A stretch of 64,000 nucleotides of DNA from NCBI GenBank assembly GCA_030704615.1, contig CM060732.1, positions 15,810,001-15,874,000 of the forward strand, given 5' to 3'. A program made the translations under genes and the position numbers. Of this stretch, positions 24,758-35,456 are shown one piece after another (within the stretch, counting starts at the first letter, position 1; each line of letters begins with the position of its first letter). The notes beneath the pieces are model-generated. The model saw only the letters and a list, made by a program, of their open reading frames with translations, ran no database searches and was not told the origin of the DNA. The stretch is from Takakia lepidozioides. Taxonomy: Eukaryota > Streptophyta > Takakiopsida > Takakiales > Takakiaceae.

Positions 24758-25880
24758 GCTAGGACCAGATGGAGTGCTGAAGCGATGCTTATACCACCAT
24801 GAAGTTAATAAAATTTTGGAGGAAGTTCATAAAGGAGTGGCAGGAGGTCATTTTGGAGAAGAGACTACCAGAAGGAAGATACTACATGCAGGTTACTGGT
24901 GGCCTACTTTGTTCAAAGATGTACACAAGTATTGTCAGAGTTGTGATGAATGTCAGAGGCTAGGACCTTTGCAGAGACCTGGGAAGATGGCTTTGCATCC
25001 TACAATGCCTACGGAACCATTTCAGAAATGGGGACTAGACTTTGTTGGACCAATTAACCCACCAGCCAAGAATACACGGAACATGTACATAATTACAGCC
25101 ACTGATTATACTACGAAGTGGGTGGAAGCTAAAGCTTTGAGGGACAACACAGCCAAGTCCACAACAAGGTTCCTGTATGAGAACATACTTACACGATTTG
25201 GCTGTCCCTTGGAATTTATCAGTGATCAGGGAAGTCACTTCATTAATGAGACCATTGAATTATTGACTAAAAAATTCATGATTGTGCATAGGAAAAGTAC
25301 AACATATTATCCACAGGGTAATGGACAGGCAGAGGCTACCAACAAAATACTATGTACTATCTTGGCTAAGATAGTCAATGCAAACAGAACAGATTGGGAT
25401 ACAAAGCTGCTGACAGCTTTGTGGTCATACATGACTTCATATAAAGTCACCACTAAGTATACACCATTCCAATTAGTTTATGGTATGGAAGCTTTACTTC
25501 CAATGGAATTCCTGTTACCTACCATGAGAACGGAATGGGGAAAGAGAATGGAATTGCAAGATTCAATTAAGGTCAGGAAACATGAATTTATACCATGTGG
25601 AAGAAGTACGTGCTGATGCAGCTGATAACATGACCAGAATTCAGATGAAGAGAAAGGAACAGTTTGATGAAGGCAAGATAAAGAATTTTAAGACGGGAGA
25701 TTTGGTTCTCTGGTTGCAGAAGAAGGGGAAGATTAAAGCTTCTAAGCTTAAATCACCATGGAAATGACCTTACGTCATACAGAAGATGTATGATAACAAC
25801 ACCGCCATGTTACAAACCATTAACAAAGAGATGCTGGGAAGAGTCAATGCCAATAAGTTGAAGGGGTACAGTGGTATCAT
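24672..25880 (+). pseudogene. Gypsy integrase fragment
   Basis: Zinc-binding part with HHEVNKILEEVHKG, GGHFGEE and CQSCDEC, then the core with WGLDFVGPIN (Asp), FISDQGSHF (Asp) and GNGQAEATNK (Glu). A frameshift near 25600 leads into KRKEQFDEGKIKNFKTGDL and a stop after LKSPWK, with recognisable C-terminal sequence continuing to about 25880. No chromodomain is seen, which separates this element from the chromovirus at 15932. The reading frame is broken at least twice, so the protein is inactive. Confidence 0.87.
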
Positions 25881-26009
25881 GACAAACCATTGCAGCATGA
25901 TTTGCATGTTGAAACGCAAAAGCAGTCACGGGCTGCGCCAGTGATACCAACGGAGTATGGAGCACTTATCGCTAAGCCGAGCATATATGACCAAGGCGGG
26001 CAGAACAAG

Positions 26010-26230
26010 AGCGACACAGCCTATCACGGCCCATCACGGCGTGACACAGCCTATCACAGCCCAGCACGGCGCGACACAGCCTATCACAGCCTAGCAAGGC
26101 GCGACACAGCCTATCACAGCCCAGCACGGCGTGACACAACCTATCACAAACTACCACAGCGTGTCACAGCCTATCACAGCGTACCACAGTATGACACAGC
26201 CTGTCACAGCTCAACACAGCCTACTAGGGT
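26010..26230. repeat. CACAGCC tandem array 1
   Basis: Imperfect repeats of GACACAGCCTATCACAGCC-type units, with a 10-11 bp sub-period built on CACAGCC/CACGGCG. It lies just after the integrase. The same motif family forms a second array at 30350-30490, so the two arrays bracket the extra ORF region. Confidence 0.85.
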
Positions 26231-26435
26231 TACACAATCCATAGAATCAGTGACAGGTGGACGCATGATAACTTCAGGGAAATGGCCGGCGGAAGAAAGG
26301 ACGGAAGCCAGTTTAGAAATGGACACGTGGAAGTCAGGGCACAACACACAGCTGAGAAGGAAGTGCAAGAACATGTGTCATCAAGAAAGAGGACAAGAAT
26401 GACCGTCAAAATACCTACTTAGCACGTCAATTCGG

Positions 26436-27311
26436 ATGAATGGCGGGCCCATTAATGAATACGGAAAAAGGGCAACAGAACAAACGGCAAGTGCAGAAAA
26501 GCGAAATTCTTGTCACATGTGCTATTCTAGTGGACAGGCCAGCAGGGAAAGTCCACTAAAGAAAATTAAATCTAAAATCCAATCGCAGCGGTTACAGCCA
26601 ATCGAAAGCCAGAAAAGGGATCAAGAAATTGGAGGGAATTTAAGCGCAAGAGTCGGCGTCGTTCTAAGTAACGGGCGTCTCGACGGGACAAACCATCAAT
26701 GCTATAGCTTTGAAGCTATGGAGGAACTAACAAACTATACGCTCACAATATTACTTACGCAGTGGCATAGGGACAGAAGAACAGAGCGAATCTTTTCTCT
26801 TAATCGATGCTTGCAAGCCCCGCAGGCTTACAAGAAATTACCCATAGCTTTTTGTGGCAACCATACGTTTATGCTTTGTGCCCTGCAGGCATTTCTTCAA
26901 TTGTTACAGCCAAAACCTTTCTGTGGGTCTAGAATGAAGAGAGTGAGAGGAATGGAAGAAATCAGGGTGAAGAGCACCACAATCCTGCAGAAACAAACGA
27001 TTGCTACTCCACAGGCGGTAAAGTTACTGAAGGAGCTGCGATTGGAAGGATTGCAAAGCAAAGATTGGACATTGCACCATAGACAATACATGTTACAATT
27101 CTTGCAGAACTTTGAGCCTAGGACAGGAGCAACAACGGTGAAGGGAGTTGAATTAGAAATTACTCCCCTATACCTACAGCAATTGTTTCGATTGCCAGCA
27201 GGTCAGGTGCATGTGGAGGAGCACAGGGCAAGACTGCAAATAGGGGACTTATTCCAAGAAGGGAGTTTCTTTAAAACTCATGGTTATGCTTGTACGTTCT
27301 GTTTGCCATGA
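26436..27311 (+). pseudogene. Extra retrotransposon ORF, part 1 (unknown)
   Basis: 291 codons with no recognised domain. The first part is basic and polar; the second contains LKELRLEGLQSKDWTLHHRQ and GVELEITPLYLQQLFRLPAG. The latter resembles the plant mobile domain-like or N-terminal modules found in extra ORFs of large plant retrotransposons, but that is only an impression. It overlaps the next fragment (27280-27681) in another frame, which suggests one original ORF broken by a frameshift at about 27300. Confidence 0.4.
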
Positions 27312-27681
27312 AACAGAACCAACAGTATTTGAGCAGATCCTTCACAGAGGAAATACTCAAAGCCCTGAGAGGAGAAGAGGTAGAATGGGCGGACATAATG
27401 TACAACGCACTGGTAGAGGAGATGAAAAGATTACAGGCACTGCCGCAAAGTCTCCTATCATAGTGTCTGGCCCAATCATTGCTCAAATAATTCTTGATTC
27501 TGGCATACTTGATGCTCGAGAAAGAAAGGAGATGAGAGTGTTTGAAACTGAAACCACTGCAATGGAAGAGCAAGGCTCTTCACACAGTGAGGGTGGACTG
27601 GCAGGGCAACCCCAGACTAAGAGACTGAGGCGGGGAAAGACTGTAGTGGCGGATCCACTGGCTTCACGGAAAACCGCATGA
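27280..27681 (+). pseudogene. Extra retrotransposon ORF, part 2 (unknown)
   Basis: 133 codons continuing the region after a probable frameshift: EQILHRGNTQSPERRRGRMGG, then a segment ending in a basic stretch KRLRRGKTVV that could act as a nuclear localisation signal. No domain recognised. A stop at 27679-27681 separates it from the coiled-coil ORF that follows in a different frame. Confidence 0.35.
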
Positions 27682-27865
27682 TAATGTTTCCCAAGTTCTT
27701 GTGCAGGAAGGGGCACAGCAGCACAGAGAACTGCTATTATTGGAAGCGGGACCTTCAGAGAGGGAAGAGGAAGTTACTTCAGTATCACAGCCATCATAGC
27801 CAGATGATCGGCTTGTCACAGAGTTACCACAAGTTGTCCATGCAGTTCCACCAGAAATAATTGAT

Positions 27866-29644
27866 TTGGAGAAAAAAGGGTTAGATATTCCCAGTACAGA
27901 ACAGGTGGTGGCAGAAATTGAGAAGGGGGACCTTCTCTATGAATATTCTGGTCTGGTCAAGGACACAGTGATTCCGGAGGTGCAACAATTGTACAGGGGA
28001 AACCCTGCGGTGCATATAATACACACACCTGTGACAGAGGTACCACAGGTAGAATGTCAAGACACTGCAGCACCGGTGACGAATGAAGTGGTTCAGGAAG
28101 AAAATCTGGTGGGGCAATGGCCTGAGTGGTTCGTGAGGCATCACACTGTTGAGGATCAGGGAGAACAGCAGCAAACTCACCATGATGACCCTCAACAGGC
28201 CATGCTTATGAGTTCCATAAGCAGGACACTTAATTTGTTGGGGACTTATGTCAAATCCCATGTTCCAACTTCCCAATTGGCAGCTTTGAGGGAGGAACTC
28301 AGGAAGGAGTTTGAGGCTCGACTTGCCACTGAGTGTGCAAACAAGGTCGATGAAGAGGTCACTCTCAAGATGCAGCAAGACTTAGAGAGTACAGAAGCGG
28401 CTTTGCAATTGGCCAAGGAACAATTGATTGAGGCAGGCCTCGCACAAGACCAGTTGCACGAAGCACATAAGCAACAGCTATACCAAATGCAGGTGAAGCA
28501 TGAAAGCAAGTTGCAAGAAGTGAATGCACTACATACGAAATTGCAGACAGTGCATGACATGATGGCCATACAATGTGCTACACTCACAACTATGCTTGAC
28601 CAAGCTACAATAGAAATAAACAGTCAAGCGAAAAGATGTACGAAGGCAGATGCAGAGAATGTTGAGCAAGTGAAACTCATTGTCGATATGAAGAATACAA
28701 TCTATCGCAATGAGAGTACTTTCAAGCAATACATGCAGGTTGAAGCTGACCAAGAGAGGTACATCCTTGAGTTGCAACAAACACTTATGTCCAATAAAAA
28801 TGAACTCTCTGTGGCTAACAAGGCTTGGAAGGAAGCCAATAATCTGGCTGCTGCCTATGCGAGTTTGGTTGAACCTCATGCAAAGCGCATGGAGGCTTTT
28901 AAGCAGCAGATAGATGTGTACAGGCTCACAGAGGAGCAGACTCTCAGGGGTGCCACAAGCAACTTGGTGGATAACCACCTTATGCAGGTCTGGTTAGCAC
29001 AAGGGCCAGTGGAGGGCAAAGCACCACGAAAGCTCACCCAAAGCGAGATGAATGAGCTCAGACTGCAAGTGCAGAACATTACCACAATTACTATAGACAA
29101 TGTCTATAGTAGGATAGCGGAGTTACAGGAGGATGTAGACGGCCTGCAGACTCAAGTTGAGGACATCACTTCAAATATCGACAAAAGAGTCTGTATACCT
29201 GAGGAACAGCTAATGGCTTCTTATTTACAAGCAAGAACTTTAGTTTTTCAGTCTTCTTCACAGGGGGTGCAGGAGATGCCAATGGTACAAGAGCCAATGC
29301 CACCAACACCACAACTAGTCACTGTGCCAGTAGCTGACCCTGTTGTTACTACAGCCACACCACAGCCAGCACAGCCTGAGGTATGTGGGAATGCTGCTTT
29401 TAACCCACCTAAAACTCCAGCCGCAAGGGAGTACAGTCAGACTATGATTATGCCCTTCAACCAAATTTTCATTGTGTTGGATTGGCTTGGAAAGAATTTA
29501 GTCCTCCGCAGTCATTGGCACATTACTATCAAATCATGCGCATTTGGCTGCCAGTGGCCACTAGGACTAAAGTTCTTCCGAACAATCGACCAATTGAGGA
29601 TCATCACTTTGCGCAGTACTGGCATGAGGCAAGTACCATGTTGA
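27866..29644 (+). CDS. Extra retrotransposon ORF: coiled-coil protein
   Basis: 592 codons, the longest intact frame in the extra region. Residues about 110-460 are rich in Gln, Glu, Lys and Ala, with heptad-like leucines (for example LAKEQLIEAGLAQDQLHEAH), and predict a long coiled coil. A Pro/Thr/Val-rich stretch (about 470-530) follows. No enzymatic motif is visible. Its position between integrase and 3' LTR matches the additional ORF of some large plant gypsy elements. The upstream and downstream frames appear to be parts of the same ancestral ORF, so the visible ends are probably not the original ones. Confidence 0.5.
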   Translation: MEKKGLDIPSTEQVVAEIEKGDLLYEYSGLVKDTVIPEVQQLYRGNPAVHIIHTPVTEVPQVECQDTAAPVTNEVVQEENLVGQWPEWFVRHHTVEDQGEQQQTHHDDPQQAMLMSSISRTLNLLGTYVKSHVPTSQLAALREELRKEFEARLATECANKVDEEVTLKMQQDLESTEAALQLAKEQLIEAGLAQDQLHEAHKQQLYQMQVKHESKLQEVNALHTKLQTVHDMMAIQCATLTTMLDQATIEINSQAKRCTKADAENVEQVKLIVDMKNTIYRNESTFKQYMQVEADQERYILELQQTLMSNKNELSVANKAWKEANNLAAAYASLVEPHAKRMEAFKQQIDVYRLTEEQTLRGATSNLVDNHLMQVWLAQGPVEGKAPRKLTQSEMNELRLQVQNITTITIDNVYSRIAELQEDVDGLQTQVEDITSNIDKRVCIPEEQLMASYLQARTLVFQSSSQGVQEMPMVQEPMPPTPQLVTVPVADPVVTTATPQPAQPEVCGNAAFNPPKTPAAREYSQTMIMPFNQIFIVLDWLGKNLVLRSHWHITIKSCAFGCQWPLGLKFFRTIDQLRIITLRSTGMRQVPC

Positions 29645-30513
29645 AGGAATTAATTGCCTTCCAAGTTGTACATGGATTCATTTATACCAAGACCAAAGAG
29701 ATAGCAAGTATTGTCATGGGCTGCGGGTTATACTACGCTGCTTGTTTTCTGGTACGTTATCACATTGAGCAACAAAAGATGCAAACGCGCTTTCTGAATT
29801 ATTCCAGTGGGGATCATTGGGTCTTACCTTCAGTGCCACCTCATATGTACCTATATGAGGCAAAAGTTATGATGCAAAAGGATTCTTAGATTCGTTCATG
29901 GTTTCATGCGGCCTGGAACAATTTGTCAACACAGAAATTCGGGCCTGACGATATTTTATTTAAGGGACATGAGGCATGGAAATATTTGCACAATTCACAA
30001 GTCATTGGTACACCACTCACCTGGATAGACAAGGAGCTCAGGGTCTTCACCAATTTTGCAATTCAGCGCTTACAACAAGTTTTACAATTTAAACTTCCAG
30101 ATATGGTGGGACAACATTGTATGCCCCAGAGAATTCCAGTTAAAGTTCGACAGTTAAAACACCTCAGGGGGGACGAGGATTCTGATACAACTGTTTCTTC
30201 AGCGGACTCTTTTGACATGGCAGAGGACTATGCAATTCAGATGGCAAAGAAGAAGCGAAGGGGGTCTCATATGCCTGAAAGATTACCTCGATATCAGCCT
30301 CCAGAGGGACTGACATATCCAGGTAGTGTTCAATCATCTCCCTCAACACATCCCGTCATAGCCACACAGCCAGTCACAGCCCGACACAGCCCGACACAGC
30401 CCAACACAGTCGCACAGCCAGTCACAGCCCGACACAGCCGGTCACAGCCCGTCATAGTTTCACACAGCCAGTCACAGCTTGACACAGCTGTCACGACCAT
30501 AGGGAACGGATAG
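29482..30513 (+). pseudogene. Extra retrotransposon ORF, C-terminal part with in-frame stop
   Basis: Two pieces in one frame (29482-29889 and 29923-30513), separated by TAG at 29887-29889. The first has SLAHYYQIMRIWLPVATRT and YHIEQQKMQTRF. The second has QVIGTPLTWIDKEL, an acidic/serine cluster, a basic AKKKRRGS and a tail translated from the CACAGCC array (repeats of the HSPTQP type). It overlaps the coiled-coil ORF end in a different frame, consistent with a frameshift near 29500. Function unknown. Confidence 0.4.
30350..30490. repeat. CACAGCC tandem array 2
   Basis: Alternating GTCACAGCCC and GACACAGCCC units directly upstream of the 3' LTR. The inverted element at the right edge has the same type of array in the equivalent position (63700-63955), so the array is an intrinsic part of this retrotransposon family. 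Confidence 0.88.
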
Positions 30514-30529
30514 CAGGACAGGGAACGAC

Positions 30530-31154
30530 TGTGGGGAACAACATCTGCGAATGGAACATGTTAGTTCACGGATGACGATTAGTGAGGGAAACGGTTAGAA
30601 CAACGGGTAGGAAGATAAAGCCAGGAGCAAAGACTGGAAAATGATCAATTCTGGGGGAGCACTTCTTGGGGGGGACTTCGGACATCACTGGGGAAAATGA
30701 GGCAGAGAGCGCATCTCTGAGCAGAAAGAGGGAGAGCACGAAGTAGGAGGAGGACGATCTATTGATGCTTGATGAATGCAAGCAGTAGAGTTGTAATGTA
30801 CAGCAGATTAGAGACTCCATGGCTTCAGCCTGATACTTGATAGATATTAATCTGATACATACTTCATACTCACACTGTGTAGAGAGATCTGAGTGAAGCT
30901 GTGGAATGAATGGATGAGTTGATGGAATCCGATAGATTGCTGAAGCAAACTGATACTTAATTACCAACAGTAAGGTAACTAGCTAACATGAATACGAGAA
31001 GGAAAACAAATAGGAAACACCCCCATGATACACTAGCTGTAGGTCATGACTGATTGTTCTGAGCGGGTTGAGTGCTTAGAGATTTCCAACTCTTCTATCT
31101 TGGAGTTTCCGCCTCGGATAGCGAAGGGATGGGTGAGTAAAAGCCGCGCGACAG
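30530..31154 (+). repeat. 3' LTR of the truncated gypsy element
   Basis: Reads TGTGGGGAAC… to …GCGCGACA. The right boundary is where similarity to the inverted copy (63061-63681) stops. The left boundary is set at the first TG after a purine-rich GGGAACGAC. It includes the near-identical block around TGATACTTGATAGATATTAA. No upstream partner LTR exists in the window. Confidence 0.75.
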
Positions 31155-31399
31155 CAAGAGATTTGGGTTACAGGTGGGTGATGCCGCCATACCAGCACTT
31201 ATGAAGAGATCAGGCCTTATCAGGCCTTGGAGTACACATCTGTCGTGTGGGTTGGCCAACTCCAATCATGCTAAAACTTTAGAATCCATTCAGCTTTTGG
31301 TGCTCAAAGAGAGCATGTCAGCGCGTGCACCATAAGATGTCAAAGAAGGAAACCTTTGTAGAAGGAAGGTGTCGTTCTAGGACAGAGGTTTCCTTAGAG
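31155..31399. other. Spacer without recognised genes
   Basis: About 250 bp after the gypsy LTR. It has a short CAGGCCTTATCAGGCCTT repeat near 31212. No coding signal found. Confidence 0.45.
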
Positions 31400-32009
31400 G
31401 TTTCTTTCTTTTTTCCTTCCTTGAATAGGCCAGCTCAGGGACATGGTTGACACAGCCCCCAGGAAGCCTGCCTCACCTTCATGGAAAACACTTCCAGACT
31501 CCAAATCAACCTCAAGATGGGTGTTTATTATCCTACAGAACAGCTTGCAAACTGTGGTAAGAAGTGTAATGCTACGGTAGTTCCTAGGCTATCATCTGTC
31601 ACCTCAGATTGACACTGACACCCTCTCTCCAGCGAAAGGGTATCATTTCAGTCTTCCAAATAAGGTCCCAGAGGAGTGCAAGGGCATCTACCATATGATC
31701 ACACCAGGCTTGACAATCGTATCAGACACACCAACTTTATAGCCCTTTAGATGTTCTATTGCTTCAGCAATCTCAGAAGAACTAACGGGCACGTTGTACC
31801 TCTTTGTGATGCACTCCAGTTTTTCAGGGTTGTCTTGGATTGTAGACAGTCATTTCCACTGTACCCTTCCATTCTTTAGAAGACTCCTCACTGTTATAGG
31901 TAGGTCTGACTGACAGGGTCTTCTTGCATAGGCCTTGGGCTTGCTTACCCACTAGGTTTGCCATCCCTAGTAGTATGGTGGTATTGTTTCTCATGTTTAT
32001 GTTGAGCAA
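31400..32009 (-). pseudogene. LINE-type reverse transcriptase remnant
   Basis: On the minus strand, interrupted frames read VPVSSSEIAEAIEHLKGYK, ALALLWDLIWKTEMIPFRW plus REG, then NYRSITLLTTVCKLFCRII with NTHLE. These match the order of the LINE reverse-transcriptase fingers (xLFNxIWxxExxPxxWxxGxxxPxxKK, then NYRPISLL). Several stops and frameshifts are present and the catalytic FADD-type motif is not seen, so this is a dead fragment. The upstream open part (31824-32009) would be the linker from the endonuclease domain. Confidence 0.6.
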
Positions 32010-32655
32010 TGTGTGCAGAGTTCAGTAAAAAAAGGAAGGGAATTGTAGGGAAGGATGCGAACGAGCATAAGTCTCTTACTCCAGCAAAGTGTGCACCAAC
32101 TATTGCGCCAACTGCTGTGATGAGTGGCGCGGTTGTTCCAACTTACGAAAAACCAGCCCCGCCCACTCCACAGACTGACGTTCCAGCTCCTTTGTATCCA
32201 CCAGTATCGGCTCCTCCCTCGTATCCGCTTATGTACCCGCAGTATCCTGCCATGTCAGGGTATAATCTGCATGGGCACATGCCGTATCCTCACTATCAAC
32301 CTGCAAACAATGATCCTCAGTGCCAGAATTACAATTCTTTTGCTCCACCTGCAGGCGCTCCAATGCATGATCCTAGTCAAGGTGGGTATTCCATTACCAC
32401 CATTATGGAATGCATCCCCATAGTATGTATCCTCCTCGGCCTATGTACAACCAACCTACTTCCTCCCTCTATCCTACCAGCCCTGCAAGACCACACCAGG
32501 GGCAGGTCCAGTATGGTGGCCACCAACCTTCAGGATCCAACTACAGTGGAGTACAACAGCCGGCACCTTCGAGCTTCACTGCACCGCGGCCACCTCTTTA
32601 TCCAACATCTCCAGGTACACCTAATACCCTGAAAGGGAAAGGCATTCTGAAATAG
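32009..32655 (+). pseudogene. Proline/tyrosine-rich ORF, frameshifted
   Basis: Frame 32009-32632 starts MCAEFSKKRKGIVG and gives APLYPPVSAPPSYPLMYPQ. At about 32400 the same composition continues in the frame of 32410-32655 (SLYPTSPARPHQGQVQYGG, ending LKGKGILK). The product is a low-complexity Pro/Tyr/Gln-rich protein of unknown role. Beyond the stop, polar sequence continues with further stops to about 32870. It may be a gag-like or regulatory-protein remnant; no domain was recognised. Confidence 0.4.
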
Positions 32656-32929
32656 ACCGAGGATGCATTTGCTCCGCATCATCCTGTGGGGTGGGAGACA
32701 ACAGTCCAGCCCCAACAGAGTGAAGGTGGTAACATGCAAGGTACTGCTGAAACCTTGCAGGATTCCAGCCTTACTCCTGGGGGGACATCAGGTGTGACTC
32801 CTATAGAACTCAAAAATACTTTAAGGAGGGAAAGAAGGGCACTTGCAAAAGATCTGAGGGACTAGGCTGCTCAGAATGTGGCTGTAGGGAGGAGGAAATC
32901 TGCTGGACAGATGAAATGCAACCACGGCA

Positions 32930-33340
32930 TGACGGCGACGCCAAGCGTGGTTCTGATGGGATATCAGTCTGGTCTGCTGGACTGTTGGTCTGTAAGGATA
33001 CAAGTCTGGTGTGGCGTGAGTCTGTTCTTCAGTGGACTACTGGGCCGTCACTGCCTGCAGAATTCCGAAGTGTCTTCTCTCGTCTTATCCCCGAAGTCTC
33101 TTCTCTTGTCAGTCTGTTGAACCGTTGGTCAGCTGGAAATCCGTCTCTTCGGATATGAGTCCGTTTAACTACTACATTTTAATTATCCGCATTGTCGTGA
33201 GTCTGCTGAGCCGTCGGACTGCTGGTCTGTCCGTCTCTTCTGATATCAGTCAGTTGGACTGTCACAAAGTCAGTCTACTGTGGCGCAAGTCTGTTTGCGC
33301 TAGGTCTGTTGAGCCGTGATTATTATCACGTGTAAGTCTG
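32930..33340. repeat. Degenerate AGTCTG/GTCTGTTG tandem repeats
   Basis: Irregular recurrences of GTCTGCTGG, GAGTCTGTT, GTCCGTCTCTTC and GATATCAGTC at 20-60 bp spacing. They do not code for anything recognisable. They could be the remains of a satellite or of a transposon end. Confidence 0.5.
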
Positions 33341-33508
33341 TTGGACGCGGCAAAAATTATCAAGCGAGGTCCCCTCACAGGTGGAGATCCAGGCTGTCGG
33401 ATCTGTGAAGGAGTGATAAAGACACTTAAGTAAATCAAGAAAAGAAGAATCCCATGAACAGATAAGGAACTCAATGACCTCAGAATCCCAATACATTCTC
33501 AAAACTAG

Positions 33509-35415
33509 TCACTTTAATATCCCATGTTCCACTTCCAGGGCCTCTAGGTACTTTAGATGTGCATCCCATTCCTCCTTGTTCTTAGGCCATGGAAAGTCCC
33601 AGCGATTAATGAATTTCACTCTAGCATCCTGAAAGTAGATATCCTTAGGTATTCCAAAAGGGTTCTGCTCATTGAAGGCCCAAGTGTCCATTTTTGAATG
33701 CCTCAACTTCTCCAGGTGGGGCTTTAGATGACCCATCATAAAATCATCCTTGTATGGATCTACAAGTGCTTCGTATTTAGGTAGGAAGATGACCAGGCTC
33801 AAAGGATTGAGGAAAGACTTGTACATGTTCCCAACAACGTCGATAAGCAAGGTGTTAGACATGTAGGCTTTAGAGCCGGGGTCTACGAACAAGTCGTAAA
33901 GTCGTTTGAAGTAGATTGGGGCCTTAGGTAGCGTAGGCCAATATGTGTTGAAAGTAATCTATGTTCCACACATTGGTCGGAACTGTAATGCATGACCTTG
34001 TGGGCGTTCCTCCCGAACAAGGCTAATTTGAAATCCACGACAGTCTCTTCTCTGCCAGTGTTCCATAAGATGACCCAAAACTTCTTGATGACCCATTTGA
34101 GGAAGTCTCCCACCTCATGTCGCATTGCTAACTTAAATCTTCCAGCGGAGATACAAGGCTGCGTTGCGGGAGGGGTTTTTGGCCCATTCTGGAGGTAGAC
34201 CTCACATAGGAACCCGACATCCAGAACCAGGACATAATATCCGGGCTGACATCCATTTGGACCCATTGGAAGAGCAAAGAAATCCGCGGGATTGATAGCT
34301 TGGGAATAGTCGTGTGGTGGATAGATCATATCATCCTGCCCATTAGGAAATAATTATTAATTCATTGGAAGTTTTTCGCAATGGAATGCAGAAAGGAAAG
34401 CAGAAGGCGGAGAATGAAGTACCAGCTTTGGCGGCACTTGCTCCAAGCCGGATGAGGTTTCGCCGCCAATTCCCTCGGCGATGGGTCTTTCGCTGTCCGG
34501 TATGTTTTTGTCGACCCCTCCCATAAGTAACCTCGCGCGATCGCCCGCGGTTTCTGAAGCTGCCACCTCGGGCAAAGATATCCTCACTCTCAAGTCGTAT
34601 TGTTTCTTCATGGTACGCTGTTGCATGTCGTTTGTTCTAGTATGTGTCACTTCCTCCGTATTGGACTCACGGATCTACAGAAAATGCGGGTGATTAGACT
34701 TCTGTATAAATTTCGATTCATTTACGAGACTATCACAGAGCAATAGGTTATTAGTTCCATTGGTAAAAGATTCTGATGTTATATCAAGTTTGTAATAAAT
34801 TGGGTTTTACAAGTATCAGGACAGCTCATAATCTGAAATACTCACGTCAACAGAGTTTTGATCGCCGACCAATGCCTTAGATGCCTGACCATCAACGATG
34901 TCTCTAACTCGTTGGCTTAAACCTTGATATGGTGACATCCGTAATCGCATATCCCCCTCCACAAGACTGAATCCCACCCCTGAGTCTATTTCTGAAATCT
35001 CCTTATCGAAGACGTCTCTAGAATCAGCGTTATCCTTTACATTGTCTCCCCCCACTTCTTCAGTGGAGGAAGACAACACAGTTGTCTCGGGATTGTCTCC
35101 TTCACCGGTATTTGTCTGGGCCCGTGGATGGTGGTTTTCTTCTGGTACTACCCTCCCTGCTTGTTCAGCTGGTGGATTTCTGCCTTGCTCACTTTGTTCT
35201 GTCTCCTCTTGCAAGAAATTGTTGACGGCATCATCGTGTTGGTAGTCGCTCTTGTCTTCCTCACCTCCCTCTTCTTCATTTTTGTCCCAACGACGCAATG
35301 GCGTGAGCCTTGCGCGTGAGCGTACGCTCACGCAGGAGTGACGTGGCGTGAGCATGATGTCTGCAGGCTGATATGGCGACAAATGCTGACGTGGCACTGC
35401 ACCGTCATCTGCCAC
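33509..35415 (-). pseudogene. Gene D: NIF/FCP1-type HAD-domain protein, damaged
   Basis: Exons 35415-34846, 34674-34423 and 34335 onward join in phase 0. The N-terminal exon is acidic and disordered. Exon 3 holds the HAD core: GYYVLVLDVGFLCEVYL in place of the usual LDLDGTL, then VGDFLKWVIKKFWVILWNTG (motif II region), and further on SKAYMSNTLLIDVVGNMYK and EQNPFGIP. The first catalytic Asp is kept, but the second position of DxD is Gly, as in plant FCP1-like proteins that lack the second Asp. A frameshift near 33930 separates SSDQC from YFKRLYDLFVDPGS, so the gene is probably dead. FCP1/SCP proteins dephosphorylate the RNA polymerase II CTD; whether this one could is unknown. The N-terminal start is uncertain because it lies in a repeated GACGTGGC region. 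Confidence 0.65.
34529..34550. repeat. Palindrome family 2 copy inside a coding exon of gene D
   Basis: On the coding strand GCGGGCGATCGCGCGAGGTT, translated within AGDRARLL. It is nearly identical to copies in spacers near 58789 and 61078, showing that the motif also occurs in exons. Confidence 0.8.
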
Positions 35416-35456
35416 GTCAGCATGAACATCATGCGCCGCCTATAACCAAGGATGGT
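35318..35456. repeat. GTGACGTGGCGTGAGC-containing repeat, 5' side of gene D
   Basis: Contains GTGACGTGGCGTGAGC, several GCGTGAGC/GCTCACGC inverted pairs and CTGCCACGTCAGCAT. The exact 16-mer recurs at 54729-54744 in the 3' end of gene B. GACGTGGC is also a plant bZIP G-box/ABRE-type core, so a promoter role for gene D is possible. Confidence 0.6.

Larger units (their letters stand above)
22986..31154 (+). mobile_element. 5'-truncated Ty3/gypsy element with long extra region after pol
   Basis: Coding order RT, RNase H, integrase (22987-25880), a CACAGCC tandem array, about 4 kb of extra ORFs, a second CACAGCC array and one LTR (30530-31154). No 5' LTR, gag or protease is present upstream, where the sequence changes abruptly to the ORF fragment at 22985. 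Non-chromoviral lineages (Tat/Ogre/Retand-like) are known to carry additional ORFs, so this element may belong there. Frameshifts and stops show it is dead. An inverted relative enters at 63061. Confidence 0.8.
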
